Source: Mytilus californianus (lineage: Eukaryota > Mollusca > Bivalvia > Mytilida > Mytilidae). From it: 64,000 nt of DNA. The notes under the pieces were generated by a model. It was not told where the DNA came from and did no database searches. It worked only from the letters and a program-made list of their open reading frames with translations. Position numbers and translations under genes: made by a program. Positions 15,001-22,885 of the stretch are shown one piece after another; positions within the stretch are counted from its first letter, which is position 1; the number at the start of each line of letters is the position of its first letter. The stretch lies in contig NW_026262690.1 in assembly GCF_021869535.1 (NCBI RefSeq), forward strand, positions 68,007,995-68,071,994, read 5' to 3'.

Positions 15001-17324
15001 TTTCATTTTCATTGGAATATGGTCTTGTTAAAGCATACAACTGTTCATATTCTCCCAGAGAATATTTTGAATTGCTTTGTTAAAGTTCTTTATACATGAC
15101 AAATATAAAGTTGGAGTAAATTTATCAAAGCATACTTGAGATACTAAGTGCATGACATGTGAAAAATTGCCTCAAATTGAAAAAATGAAATGAAAAGATT
15201 TAATCCTCAACATAACTGAGTTACCTATAAACAAGGAATTATTTAAATCTGGAATAATTTTGTATTCATGTAAATCGATAAGAAATGTATGATGAAAACT
15301 AACCCAATTTAGGAGGGTTAGCCAGGCATGCATGGCTAAGGGGGGTTAGTAAGTTCATACTGAAATATCAGTGAAAGTAAAAGTAACCTTAGCCATGCAC
15401 GCATGCACGCATGGCTTACCCTCTTTATTTAGGTTAGTTTTCATTATACATTTCTTATCAATTTTCCAGAATTCAAAATTATTCCAGATTTAAACAATTC
15501 CTTGTTTATAATATTTTTTGAACTATTGTAGTAGTTAATAAACTTGTGAATAAAAAAAAAATTAAAAGGTAGAAAATCATTATACTAGTGAATTCAAAAT
15601 CATTAACTTGCTATTTTCTCTTTTTGAATATGCATAATAATCCTTTCTTGTTTTTGTTTTTGGGGAACATCATACATTGTCATAAAAGAGGGACGAAAGA
15701 TACCAGAGGGACAGTCAAACTCATAGATCGAAAACAAACTGACAACGCTCTGGCCAAAAATAAAAAAACAGACAAAAAATAGTACAGATGACACAACATA
15801 GAAAACTAAAGACTAAGCAACATGAAACCCACCAAAAACTGGGGGTGATCTCAGGTGCTCTGGAAGGGTAACCAGATCCTGCTCCACATGTGGCTCCCGT
15901 CGTGTTACAAATCCGGTAAATAGTCTTATTCGGTAAGTCACATTCGTAAAGGAGTAAACATGTATAAGTTTCCGGCAAATGTGTATATATCTGATTACGA
16001 AAAAGAAAAATGGCACTGCTATTTGTTCAGACTGCAGGGCATGTAATCTACCCACGATTGAAAGTTGAATATCAGCCACATTCCATTTGTAAACATGGTT
16101 AAAAAATAAAACCTTTTTTCCCTTATTTTCCTTAAGCAAAAAGATCTACTTTAACTATCTGTAAGGCATGGAAAATTTCATTAAAATTATTGTTTGGGTT
16201 TGGATTGTTTTGATTATTTTGACATTTTTACATATTATAAAATTGAGAATGGAAATGGGGAATGTGTCCAAGAGAAACAACCCGACCATAGAGCAGACAA
16301 CAGCCGAAGGCCACCAATGGGTCTTCAATGCAGCCTCTGTTTGTTTTGTTCACACATTGTTGTCAATATGGAATTTTATGTGACTGTCATAAAAGTGAGA
16401 GGTTTAGCTATAGCTAGCTATAATCCACCATTTCTACATAGGAAATGCCTGTACCAAGTCAGGAATATGACAGTTGTTTTCTATTCGTTTGATGTGTTTG
16501 AGCTTTTTTTTTTTGCAATTTGACAAGGGACTTTCCGCTTTGAATTTTCCTTGGAGTTCGGTATTTTTGTTATTATACTTATACAACTATGGCATGGATC
16601 ATGTATGCCTATGGTAACTGGTTCTTGAATGGCTTCTGGTTCTTTGTGAGCAAGATATAGATTATATGCCCTGTATTCCAGATCCAAGCTATTTCAACAA
16701 GTCCATGTTATAGTAAATACCCATTTTATGAAATCATACTGCTTAACGTCAGTAATGTGTCATGAGAGCAAAAATTAAATTGAATAAAATGATACAATAA
16801 AGGGAAGCTCTTTGGTTGTAGAAAAAAGTCATTCAGGTCACTGTGGTCAACTTAGCAATATTTTCTTTGCACTCAAGAGTAAATTTTGTAGTGTAAATAC
16901 AGACATTTTATCCAAAGGGCCTATAGATCTGGATGAACCTTAAAAAACAATAACATGTGAGAGATCACCATTTAGCACCTGCCTCGTATTACAATTGTAC
17001 TAGTTTAAATATAAACATCTGAACATTTCTTAATTATTAAAGAGTTGGTTTACAAATTTAACATATTGCAAAATCATGGCTATACTCATGATACTGACAA
17101 TGAAACTGACAATGAAACTCAAAAAGATGGGGAAACCGGCAAATCTACTGAGATATACTTTCACATTTGTCATTGTCATCTATTTTGTCTATTTGTAATC
17201 AATGGACAATAATGTCCGAAATAAAATGGTGTTTAATTTTTTTTAAATCTTTCTTTTTAATTGATTTCTGTGGACAAACAATAAAACATTTTTTCGTTTA
17301 CGTTACCTTCATGGACAGCGCCAT
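1..17324 (-). CDS. UGGT: UDP-glucose:glycoprotein glucosyltransferase, N-terminal part of gene (19 coding exons, 3' end off window)
   Basis: UGGT is the ER-lumen folding sensor of the calnexin/calreticulin cycle; it re-glucosylates N-glycans on misfolded glycoproteins. Exons on the minus strand, in transcript order: 17324-17307, 14394-14267, 13686-13601, 12852-12722, 12423-12305, 11430-11250, 10757-10661, 10162-10087, 9540-9440, 8578-8479, 7763-7703, 5672-5517, 5152-5066, 4408-4289, 3944-3723, 3311-3183, 2866-2702, 2263-2140, 1355-1257. All have AG/GT borders and phases that join without a break, giving about 733 codons. The protein follows animal UGGT collinearly: signal peptide, STPLLLEAS, GYGVELAIKS, ALKVWQLQDLS, NWPSSIQDLLRPTFPG, DDAGVALSRAY, VLPRLNSRVL. 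The part seen is the thioredoxin-like sensor region. The C-terminal GT24 catalytic domain (DxD motif) would lie beyond base 1. I saw no frameshift or stop in the exons. Confidence 0.95.
1257..1355 (-). CDS. UGGT: UGGT coding exon 19 (last in window)
   Basis: It encodes DGGSFDDLDTFGLLNSDDMT and AVMAENMKYMQRR, matching DYARFTILDSQGKTAAVANSMNYLTKK. It ends with one base of the next codon at a GTAAAA donor. I found no further UGGT exon between base 1 and 1256, so the next intron runs off the window. Confidence 0.93.
1826..1985 (+). mobile_element. Truncated, diverged SINE (central domain and tail)
   Basis: The stretch reads like a decayed copy of the central domain and 3' end of the SINE at 62849-63115: CCTGTTTTCCTGTCAAAGG, then CTCTGGGAACTTTGGTTTCC, then GTAACACCAA and an (AATC)n tail. 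The tRNA-like head is missing. It lies in the UGGT intron between exons 18 and 19. Confidence 0.55.
2140..2263 (-). CDS. UGGT: UGGT coding exon 18
   Basis: It encodes GNLHDGNNIHEWLMEKSNVL and PRLNSRVLSPPVKTLDLTV, matching MNQPNVVPRINSRILTAERDYLDLTA. The exon ends with one base of a split aspartate codon. Confidence 0.96.
2702..2866 (-). CDS. UGGT: UGGT coding exon 17
   Basis: A phase-0 exon of 55 codons with LKDFPQVLLNGVPLKDKYLT and MAQTPDIQKAVYN. The FPQVLLNGVPL stretch matches LPVVLFNGMPF of UGGT1, a strand with a cis-proline-type position in the thioredoxin-like fold. Confidence 0.95.
3183..3311 (-). CDS. UGGT: UGGT coding exon 16
   Basis: A phase-0 exon of 43 codons encoding VYEKVKSGPIAPEQVVEMFQ and DHDFEMIFGSDDEYDTSRK, the helical insert before the GPLPVVLFNG segment of the family. 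Confidence 0.92.
3723..3944 (-). CDS. UGGT: UGGT coding exon 15
   Basis: The largest exon seen (74 codons). It encodes VFIVDPLDKESRELVKMAEA, a strand with RVAVVFVTNDD, and DDAGVALSRAYDILSQEENP. This is the core of a thioredoxin-like fold without a CxxC active site, as expected for UGGT. Confidence 0.96.
4150..4235 (+). repeat. Short interspersed repeat, copy 1 (ACGTACGTACAGACGGACAA family)
   Basis: Starts with ATGTAC/ACGTAC steps, then CAGACGGACAAGGGTAAAAC, TTAATGCCCC and a GGGCAT tail. The second copy is at 8727-8800. Function unknown; lies in a UGGT intron. Confidence 0.6.
4289..4408 (-). CDS. UGGT: UGGT coding exon 14
   Basis: A phase-0 exon of 40 codons with YSNWPSSIQDLLRPTFPGML and RHVARNIFHL, nearly identical to the RYNSWPSSLQELLRPTFPGVIRQIRKNLHNM block of vertebrate UGGT. 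Confidence 0.97.
5066..5152 (-). CDS. UGGT: UGGT coding exon 13
   Basis: A phase-0 exon of 29 codons encoding GNDLSQLMKLDLSGETENFA and LDIRHTAIQ, matching AVDIRSPAI of the family. Confidence 0.92.
5517..5672 (-). CDS. UGGT: UGGT coding exon 12
   Basis: It encodes YFENYHGISPGDAALYVNGL, then PIDIDVYDMFTFLDVMRSEA and LMQGLFSLGFK. This matches the GLQPGDSALFINGLHMDLDTQDIFSLFDVLRNEARVMEGL region, where thioredoxin-like domain 2 begins. Confidence 0.96.
6905..7095 (+). repeat. Two-copy direct repeat of about 90 bp in a UGGT intron
   Basis: TTTACATTGAGTG, ATTGCAAGCACATGGTCGAG and TTTCGTTGG recur in order with an offset of about 90 bases. The copies differ at several positions, so the duplication is not new. 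Confidence 0.7.
7703..7763 (-). CDS. UGGT: UGGT coding exon 11 (short)
   Basis: A 61-nt exon encoding TLVKVPVKNEMKKEIEKNQQ. It corresponds to the family segment before the YF...L.PGD motif. Its split arginine codon is completed from exon 10 and it ends in phase 0. Confidence 0.88.
8479..8578 (-). CDS. UGGT: UGGT coding exon 10
   Basis: It encodes DLSLQAAQTVLLSEGPEALK and DISQNFPSVAR, matching LSFQTAARIL...DLSQNFPTKAR of vertebrate UGGT1. Confidence 0.93.
8727..8800 (+). repeat. Short interspersed repeat, copy 2 (ACGTACGTACAGACGGACAA family)
   Basis: ACGTACGTACGTACAGACGG is followed by ACAAGGGTAAAACTTAATGC and a C-rich/G-rich complementary pair (GCCCCC...GGGGC) that could form a small hairpin. 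Same family as 4150-4235. Confidence 0.6.
8990..9380 (+). repeat. Interspersed repeat, copy A (GAACAGTTGGGGCAA family)
   Basis: GCAGCTGGATACGACCGCAG, CCCTGAACAGTTGGGGCAAA, ATGGACACAATATTCAAGCT and TTTCTGACACAGAATAA occur in this order. The same order recurs at 13103-13385 and, inverted, at 49010-49310, which defines a dispersed family. I see no coding capacity. Confidence 0.75.
9440..9540 (-). CDS. UGGT: UGGT coding exon 9
   Basis: It encodes DLYPEKQDDLKQFRKHLRES and STELTALKVWQLQ. The ALKVWQLQ motif is a UGGT hallmark that continues as DLS in the next exon. Confidence 0.95.
10087..10162 (-). CDS. UGGT: UGGT coding exon 8
   Basis: It encodes an acidic linker (GTKEEDEVIEGEDE) followed by IQGFIFSKLK, matching the VQGFLFGKL motif of the family. 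The phase joins both neighbours. Confidence 0.9.
10485..10625 (-). repeat. Interspersed repeat (GGCCACCAATGGG family), minus copy
   Basis: On the minus strand it reads GGAAATGGGGAATGCGTCAA, then AGAGACAACAAC and AGCCCAAGGCCACC. A plus-strand copy is at 16240-16330. I associate this family with Mytilus genomes from memory. Confidence 0.65.
10661..10757 (-). CDS. UGGT: UGGT coding exon 7
   Basis: It encodes RLSGYGVELAIKSQEYKAKD and DTKIEG. The LSGYGVELAIKS stretch is nearly invariant in animal UGGT, so this is one of the strongest family identifiers in the window. Confidence 0.96.
11110..11190 (+). repeat. Interspersed repeat (GTCTCATTGGTGTATACCCC family), copy 1
   Basis: TTGGGTTGCTGTCTCATTGG and TGTATACCCCACATCTTCC recur in diverged form at 12110-12180 and 14095-14150. 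These are fragments of one dispersed family lying in UGGT introns. Confidence 0.5.
11250..11430 (-). CDS. UGGT: UGGT coding exon 6
   Basis: It encodes KFDHVYPGSDESDVPVVAVL, then YGELGKPNFRDFHVELRNLA and YLLRHFVK. This matches the FYSEIGSEEFSNFHRQL...YVFRHYIF segment of the family, a thioredoxin-fold strand-helix-strand. Confidence 0.93.
12305..12423 (-). CDS. UGGT: UGGT coding exon 5 with conserved cysteine pair
   Basis: It encodes MALHEPPPEKKNCDVFVSLN and a second cysteine 12 residues after the first. The same spacing is found in vertebrate UGGT, where this pair belongs to thioredoxin-like domain 1. The exon ends in a split arginine codon. Confidence 0.9.
12722..12852 (-). CDS. UGGT: UGGT coding exon 4
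   Basis: It encodes DLPYYSMILTYAEKSLSKLQ through SLRIYSPAIENFNQ, matching the YYHAIL...LSLRSYSATIQAFQQ segment of animal UGGT. It ends in phase 0 at a GTATGA donor. Confidence 0.92.
13103..13385 (+). repeat. Interspersed repeat, copy B (5'-truncated)
   Basis: Begins inside the family at ATGGACACAATATTCGCGCT and continues through TTTGACACATAATAGGTTTC and TGCTGTTGCG motifs. It lacks the GAACAGTTGGGG part seen in copy A. Confidence 0.7.
13601..13686 (-). CDS. UGGT: UGGT coding exon 3
   Basis: It encodes EYLAKENIEYFWRYISD and LLKPEEMES, the first helical part of thioredoxin-like domain 1. The split codons at both ends complete a serine and a valine, matching the neighbouring exons. Confidence 0.9.
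14095..14155 (+). repeat. Interspersed repeat (GTCTCATTGGTGTATACCCC family), copy 2
   Basis: TGATGGGTTACTGTCTCATT and GATGTATGCCCATATCTCAT match the 11110-11190 copy. Confidence 0.5.
14267..14394 (-). CDS. UGGT: UGGT coding exon 2: signal peptide and first residues of the mature protein
   Basis: The exon encodes VVKMLVIGLLLFCIISTVQG followed by SVTLDAKWGSTPLLLEA. The hydrophobic stretch and small residues before RPKS fit a signal peptide cut after VQG. The STPLLLEA motif is the conserved start of mature UGGT. The acceptor is a TTTTTTCAG tract and the exon ends with two bases of a split serine codon. Confidence 0.9.
15228..15508. mobile_element. MITE-like foldback element with TA target duplication
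   Basis: Inverted arms of about 110-120 bases, starting TAAACAAGGAATTATTTAAA on the left, with the complement at 15508 on the right. Both ends are flanked by TA (15226-15227 and 15509-15510). The inner arm contains GGTTAGCCAGGCATGCATGG and its imperfect complement. A TA duplication suggests a Tc1/mariner-mobilised non-autonomous element. Confidence 0.8.
15640..15910 (+). repeat. Interspersed repeat (GATACCAGAGGGACA family), copy 1
   Basis: GATACCAGAGGGACAGTCAA, CTCATAGATCGAAAACAAAC, AAGACTAAGCAACATGAAAC and GGGGGTGATCTCAGG occur in order. Other copies are at 27005-27195, its mirror 37495-37680, and a diverged minus copy at 43410-43575. I recall this as an abundant Mytilus repeat. ORFs across it are shadows. 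Confidence 0.7.
16160..16580 (+). repeat. Interspersed repeat cluster upstream of UGGT exon 2
   Basis: GGAAATGGGGAATGTGTCCA, GAGCAGACAACAGCCGAAGG and CCACCAATGGGTCTTCAATG (16250-16330) are the plus copy of the 10485-10625 family. A second block (TTTGATGTGTTTGAGC, GGGACTTTCCGCTTTGAATT, CTTGGAGTTCGGTATTTTTG) follows at 16480-16570. ORFs here are short and look non-genic. Confidence 0.55.
16581..17300. other. Intron 1 of UGGT or intergenic, no gene seen
   Basis: AT-rich DNA with no ORF of note. Two adjacent GACAATGAAACT copies at 17096-17115 are the only local pattern. I see no conserved coding signal. Confidence 0.5.
17307..17324 (-). CDS. UGGT: UGGT coding exon 1 (18 nt, probable start codon)
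   Basis: On the minus strand an ATG opens MALSMK and is followed directly by a GTAACG donor. It joins the acceptor at 14395 in phase 0, giving MALSMKVVKMLVIGLLLFC, a convincing signal peptide with a basic n-region and hydrophobic core. The local sequence is richer in CpG than its surroundings, as expected near a promoter. Alternatively the start is the first ATG of the next exon (14385) and this is 5' UTR. Only transcript data can settle it. Confidence 0.6.
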
Positions 17325-17528
17325 ATTACAGGTTCGGGTATGATGTGGGTCATTTTCATTTGCCAAAAATATTTATTTTGATAAACAATTCTGTTGTCTT
17401 CCCGTATATGTTATACTAACAATAAGCGTTAGTACTATGGCAATGAATTTAATTGATAAAATGTATATTTGTAAAATGAAGTAAATTTACTGCTCATCTG
17501 TATATGGGGAAGATCTCAAAACAATCAA
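17325..17528 (-). promoter_or_regulatory. Probable UGGT 5' UTR / proximal promoter, cut by a transposon
   Basis: About 200 bases separate the putative UGGT start codon from the target duplication of the foldback element beginning at 17538. If exon 1 is right, this stretch must contain the 5' UTR and core promoter, or the element must lie within them. I see no clear TATA or initiator motif. Confidence 0.3.
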
Positions 17529-17537
17529 CCACTAGAC
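17529..17537 (+). repeat. Target-site duplication, left copy
   Basis: CCACTAGAC directly precedes the terminal GGGTTACAC of the foldback element and recurs at 21232-21240. Confidence 0.85.
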
Positions 17538-20500
17538 GGGTTACACTAATGACTGGACCGAATGACAGGACCGAATGACAGGACCAAATGAAAAATGCTA
17601 ATAACTTTTTCATTTCTCAAGGGATGTATCTCAAATTTGAAATATAATAAGATTTCATCATTTTATATATAGATTAAAGAAAAAAAAAATAGATTTGTTT
17701 TTAGAAGCTTTTGAAAACGTGACCTGACCAACGCTGATAATGACAGGACCACCATCGACAATGACAGGACCAAATAAAAATGCTAATAACTTTTTTATTT
17801 TTCAAAGGAATTATCTCAGATTTGAAATATAAGATAGGATGTCATCCTATAATATATATATTTTTTTTAAATTATAGATTTTTTTTTCAAAAACTTGCGA
17901 AAACGTGACATGACCATCGCTGACTGACAGGACCAACCTCGACAATGACAGGACCAAATGAAATTGCTAATTACTTTTTTATTTCTTATAATATTTCTCT
18001 GAAATTTGAGATATAATAAGATTAGACCATTTTATACATAAATATAGGAATAATATAGAAAAAAATATTATAAACTTGCGGTAATTTGACCTGACCAACG
18101 CTGACAATGACAGGACAAACCTCGACAATGACAGGACCAAATAAAAGTGCTATTAACTTTTTTTATTTTTTCAATGGAATTATCTCAGATTTAATATATA
18201 ATAAGATCTCATCTTTTAATACATAAATTAAAGAATAAATATAGATTTTTTTTTTAATTGCGAAAACGTGACATGACCATCGCTGACTGACAGGACCAAC
18301 CTCGACAATGACAGGACCAAATGAAACTGCTAATTACTTTTTTATTTCTCAATAAGATTACACCATTTTATACATAATTAAAGAAAAATGTAGAAAAAAA
18401 GTATAAAAAGCTTGCGGTAATGTGACCTGACCAACGCTGACAATGACAGGACCAACCTCGACAATGACAGGACCAAATGAAAATGCTAATTACCTTTTTA
18501 TTTCTCAGAATATTCCTCTCAAATTTGAATTATTATAAGATTAGACCATTTCGTACATAAATATAAGAAAAATATAGAAAAAAGGTATTAAAAGCTTGCA
18601 GTTATATGTGACCTGACCAACATCGGCAATGACCTGGCCGATAAAAAGTCCTAATTTCTTTCTTATTTTACCTAAATTGTTAAATTTTGATCCATAACTA
18701 ATAAGATATTACTAAAATAACTTATGAAAAATAAATGTTTTGGTGAGTAAAAAACAATTGTTTGAATATTTAATTGAGCGATCTAAGACTTGAAATATTT
18801 ACTTGATATTGCATATATTCATTTTACAGTTTAGGAAATAGTTCATTAAACTAGATAAATTAAGATTTATTGAATTTTAATCATTATATTTCTTGACATT
18901 TGACACCATGAGGTCGTTTAAGTACCAAGCCACTTTGACATTTTGTTTTATTTTATCCTTATGTCTGTGACTTTCTGTCCTATATTGTCAGTGACCCAGG
19001 AAAATGAATATCATATACCTTTTTATATGTAATTGGATTTGCTTCAAATTTAAAGAAACATAAGGATTTAATTATTCATTTTATCAAATATAAAAAAACT
19101 ATTATTTTATGAAAATATTTAAAACTACAAAGATATCATGCATGCAAGGGTCGGGCATACTTCAAGAAATGTTTATTTGTTTTTTATGAAAAAAATATAA
19201 CTATCAAGATATATCCTGCACAAGGCTCGAGCTTTCCTCAAGTAATACGTGGAAATAATTATTTACTGTTCTGAAAATAATAAAAAAACAACAATATGTG
19301 ATTTTAATTACTGTCATCACAAACTATATTGGATTTATCAACTTATTTATGGCTTATTTCACACCTTTTGTTTGTCACCTTATAATTGTGATCAAACGTG
19401 TCAAATAATGATCGGTAATTAATATACAAAACATAATCTACAATTAACACAGTTAAATACAATATACTACTCAATACCATAAAAAGTTCAAATAACGCGG
19501 TGGGCGTCCGCAGACCTAACGGTTTTTTCCCCAAGTTTTTTTTTCTTATTTGATAAAAACTTAACCATTCAATCTTAATGATTTTTTTTTATTAATTTTA
19601 AGCAAATCCTATAACATTTGAAAGTAGTACGTACAACGATCCGGACACAGTCAACGCTGGTTAGGTCAAGTTTTTTACCCTAATAAATATATTTTTCGTA
19701 TGTTTTTTATATTATCTAATTAATCATAGATCAACTTTTGTAAGTAAAATCACAAAGAAATTAGGACTTATCATCGGTCAGTCATTGCCAACTTCGGTCA
19801 GGTCACGTTTACAGAATTTTCTGATATTTTATTTTAATATTTTCCTATATTTATGTACTAAATATTGAAATCTTATTATATTTCAAATTTGACATTAATC
19901 CTTAGAGAAATAAAAAAGTTATTAGCATTTTCATTTGGTCCTGTCATTGTCGAGGTTGGTCCTGTCATTGTCAGCGTTGGTCAGGTCACATTCCCGCAAG
20001 CTTTTTATACCTTTTTTCTATATTTTTCTTTAATTATGTATAAAATGGTGTAATCTTATTGAGAAATAAAAAAAGTAATAAGCAGTTTCATTTGGTCCTG
20101 TCATTGTCGAGGTTGGTCCTGTCATTGTCGAGGTTGGTCCTGTCAGTCAGCGATGGTCATTTTAGGTTTTCGCAATTAAAAAAAAAATCTATATTTATTC
20201 TTTAATTTATGTATTAAAAGATGAGATCTTATTATATTTTAAATCAGATAATTCCATTGAAAAATAAAAAAAGTTAATAGCACTTTTATTTGGTCCTGTC
20301 ATTGTCGAGGTTGGTCCTGTCATTGTCAGCGTTGGTCAGGTCACATTACCGCAAGCTTTTTATACCTTTTTTCTATATTTTTCTTTAATTATGTATGAAA
20401 TGGTGTAATCTTATTGAGAAATAAAAAAGTAATTAGCAGTTTCATTTGGTCCTGTCATTGTCGAGGTTGGTCCTGTCAGTCAGCGATGGTCATGTCACGT

Positions 20501-21231
20501 TTTCGCAATTAAAAAAAAAATCTATATTTATTCTTTAAATTATGTATTAAAAGATGAGATCTTATTATATATTAAATCTGAGATAATTCCATTGAAAAAT
20601 AAAAAAAGTTAATAGCACTTTTATTTGGTCCTGTCATTGTCGAGGTTTAATTGTCCTGTCATTGTCAGCGTTGGTCAGGTCAAATTACCTCAAGTTTATA
20701 ATATTTTTTTCTATATTATTCCTATATTTATGTATAAAATGGTCTAATCTTATTATATCTCAAATTTCAGAGAAATATTATAAGAAATAAAAAAGTAATT
20801 AGCAATTTCATTTGGTCCTGTCATTGTCGAGGTTGGTCCTGTCAGTCAGCGATGGTCATGTCACGTTTTCGCAAGTTTTTGAAAAAAAAATCTATAATTT
20901 AAAAAAAAAATATATATTATAGGATGACATCCTATCTTATATTTCAAATCTGAGATAATTCCTTTGAAAAATAAAAAAGTTATTAGCATTTTTATTTGGT
21001 CCTGTCATTGTCGATGGTGGTCCTGTCATTATCAGCGTTGGTCAGGTCACGTTTTCAAAAGCTTCTAAAAACAAATCTATTTTTTTTTTCTTTAATCTAT
21101 ATATTAAATGATGAAATCTTATTATATTTCAAATTTGAGATAAATCCTTTGAGAAATGAAAAAGTTATTAGCATTTTTCATTTGGTCCTGTCATTCGGTC
21201 CTGTCATTCGGTCCAGTCATTAGTGTAACCC
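17538..21231. mobile_element. Mutator-like foldback element, 3.7 kb, 9-bp target duplication
   Basis: The ends are inverted copies starting GGGTTACACTAATGACTGGA on each strand. They are flanked by a perfect 9-base direct repeat, CCACTAGAC, at 17529-17537 and 21232-21240. The arms run about 1.1 kb (left) and 1.4-1.5 kb (right). They are built of tandem units of about 180 bp, each with GACCTGACCAACGCTGACAA or GACATGACCATCGCTGAC followed by GACAGGACCAACCTCGACAA. The middle, about 18660-19760, is not palindromic and has no recognisable transposase. Long tandem-repeat TIRs plus a 9-bp duplication fit a non-autonomous MULE. The superfamily call is inference from structure. Confidence 0.8.
18660..19760. 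other. Non-palindromic core of the 3.7-kb element
   Basis: AT-rich DNA between the two arms with only short ORFs. I saw no DDE transposase or other protein motif. It could be a captured filler or decayed coding core. Confidence 0.5.
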
Positions 21232-21240
21232 CCACTAGAC
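21232..21240 (+). repeat. Target-site duplication, right copy
   Basis: CCACTAGAC directly follows the terminal GTGTAACCC of the foldback element. Confidence 0.85.
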
Positions 21241-22574
21241 ACGTAAAAGCCGCTACTTGACACCTAACACAAACTTAAACTGGACCCCTGTTGTGTTCAC
21301 TTATCACTACACTGAATTTTCCTGTTATGACGTCATGAAAAAAGGCGACCATGCCTGATGGCGTCACATATAAAGAGCACAACTTTCTGAAAATCTTTGA
21401 AAAGGAAGGATAAAAGCCGATCATAAAAATCATTAGAGAAACAGATTCCACCACTATAACTCGTGTATTACGATATTTCTCCACTCTCAACAGTTAAATT
21501 TTAATTATTCAAAAAGCTCGGCAAGCCTCGCGCTTTAAATATTAAAAGCTAACTGTCTCGAGTGGAGAAATATCGTAACACACTTGTTGCAGTGGTGGAA
21601 TCTATATTTAGTGGATTCACCAATTAAAAGAATAATTATATTAAATGGTCACATCAAACAGATACAAAGTTTTTATAATAGATATAAGCAGATGTGGTAT
21701 GAGTGCCAATGAGACAACTCTCCATCCAAGTCACAATTTGTAAAAATAAATTATACATATTTCTAAAAAAAAGATTTGGAGTAAAATTTGAAAAAAAAAC
21801 AGAGGTTTCTTTATGTCACTGCACTGTCTTATAATTACATAAGAATTATAATCTAATTTAAAAGGGACATAAAAACGCCAGTTATAGTGTTATACACATA
21901 TCGATCCAAGCCGTTACTGTGAAATCGCTGGGTATTTGGTTAATTACAATTTCATGTAATTACAGTGAGTTTTGTTCTCCCTTGAGTGATTAAGAAGGTG
22001 TAAAAACAGTACGCGTGCCAGTTATTAGAATATAGCAAAGTGCTCTTGACCAATGAAAGTGTAGAATTTGGTGTTCCTTAATTGTGAAGAATGAATGTAA
22101 ATCATGTTCTTAGTAAGGGATTATCCTTTTGTTTAGGCCTATTTACAGTTCAAAACAAAGAATTTGTATAAATGAGTTACAACTGCCTGAAGCACATTTA
22201 TTAGGATTATTGATTTAAAGTTGAATTTTGAAACAAACAAAAATGATCAAAATAAGTTTGAAGTTTACTTGTGCAGTACACTTGATACCGTTTGTGTTAT
22301 TATGTGAATACTTAGAACTTTCAAATTACAAAAAAAAATAAGCAATATCAAGAATTAAGAAAAAGAAATAAACTTTTAAAATCAATTATAACCTAAATCT
22401 TTAGCTACATGTATTACGCTTATCAAAAGTCAGATAACTGTATTCGCAGTTAGTAAGAATAGTCATTTCCAAAATACCGTTACATACAGGAAATTGAATT
22501 TACTTTTGAATTTCCTATAAAAAGCAATTCCTTTCAAAATTCAAAATTTAGTTAATTAAGTAGTATTTAATGTA
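21241..22574. other. Spacer between the two large foldback elements, no gene seen
   Basis: Besides the 161-bp foldback and a Mytilus-type repeat scrap at 21685-21750 (GATGTGGTATGAGTGCCAAT), I see only AT-rich unique-looking DNA with no coding signal. Confidence 0.5.
21443..21603. repeat. Small foldback element (161 bp)
   Basis: AGATTCCACCAC at the left is matched by GTGGTGGAATCT at the right. The inner parts pair through TTACGATATTTCTCCACT and AGTGGAGAAATATCGTAA. The arms are about 60 bases with mismatches. No clear target duplication. Probably a MITE remnant. Confidence 0.65.
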
Positions 22575-22580
22575 AAGAGC
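22575..22580 (+). repeat. 6-bp target-site duplication, left
   Basis: AAGAGC directly abuts the terminal ACTACTATAG of the palindrome and recurs immediately outside the right end. Confidence 0.8.
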
Positions 22581-22885
22581 ACTACTATAGGGGGTTCTTG
22601 GACCCCCAAAAAAAATTTAAGACCCCCAAGTTATATCATCTTACATAATCTCAAATGACATAATATGACATAATATGACATAATATGACATAAAATGATA
22701 TAATATAGGGGTCATAAAGAGAAGATGGGGGTCATAAATAAATTATATGAATTAAAACCTCATAATATGTAAAACTTAATGTCATAAGATGGGGGTCATA
22801 ACAAACTTAATTGAATATGACCCCCAAATTATATTATTATATCTTTATAACACCTGAATTACATAAGATGGTGGTCATACATAAA
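22581..22885. promoter_or_regulatory. Left terminal region with clustered GACCCCC motifs
   Basis: About 300 bases hold seven related motifs in both orientations: GGACCCCC at 22600, GACCCCC at 22621, GGGGTCATAA near 22708, GGGGGTCATAA near 22727 and 22791, TGACCCCCAAAT near 22819, and GGTGGTCATA near 22870. Four tandem TGACATAATAT-type units lie between them (22656-22690). Such sub-terminal clusters are typical of transposase-binding regions. The mirror copy is at 41055-41357. Confidence 0.45.

Noticed and set aside
15588-16139. Cysteine-containing ORFs on both strands
   Set aside because: They lie in a dispersed mussel repeat also seen at 27005 and 43410, without conserved protein features.
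22580-22590. CACTA-type (En/Spm) transposon end at the left terminus
   Set aside because: The left end reads CACTACTA, but the right end reads TACTACTA on its own strand, and the duplication is 6 bp rather than 2-3 bp.
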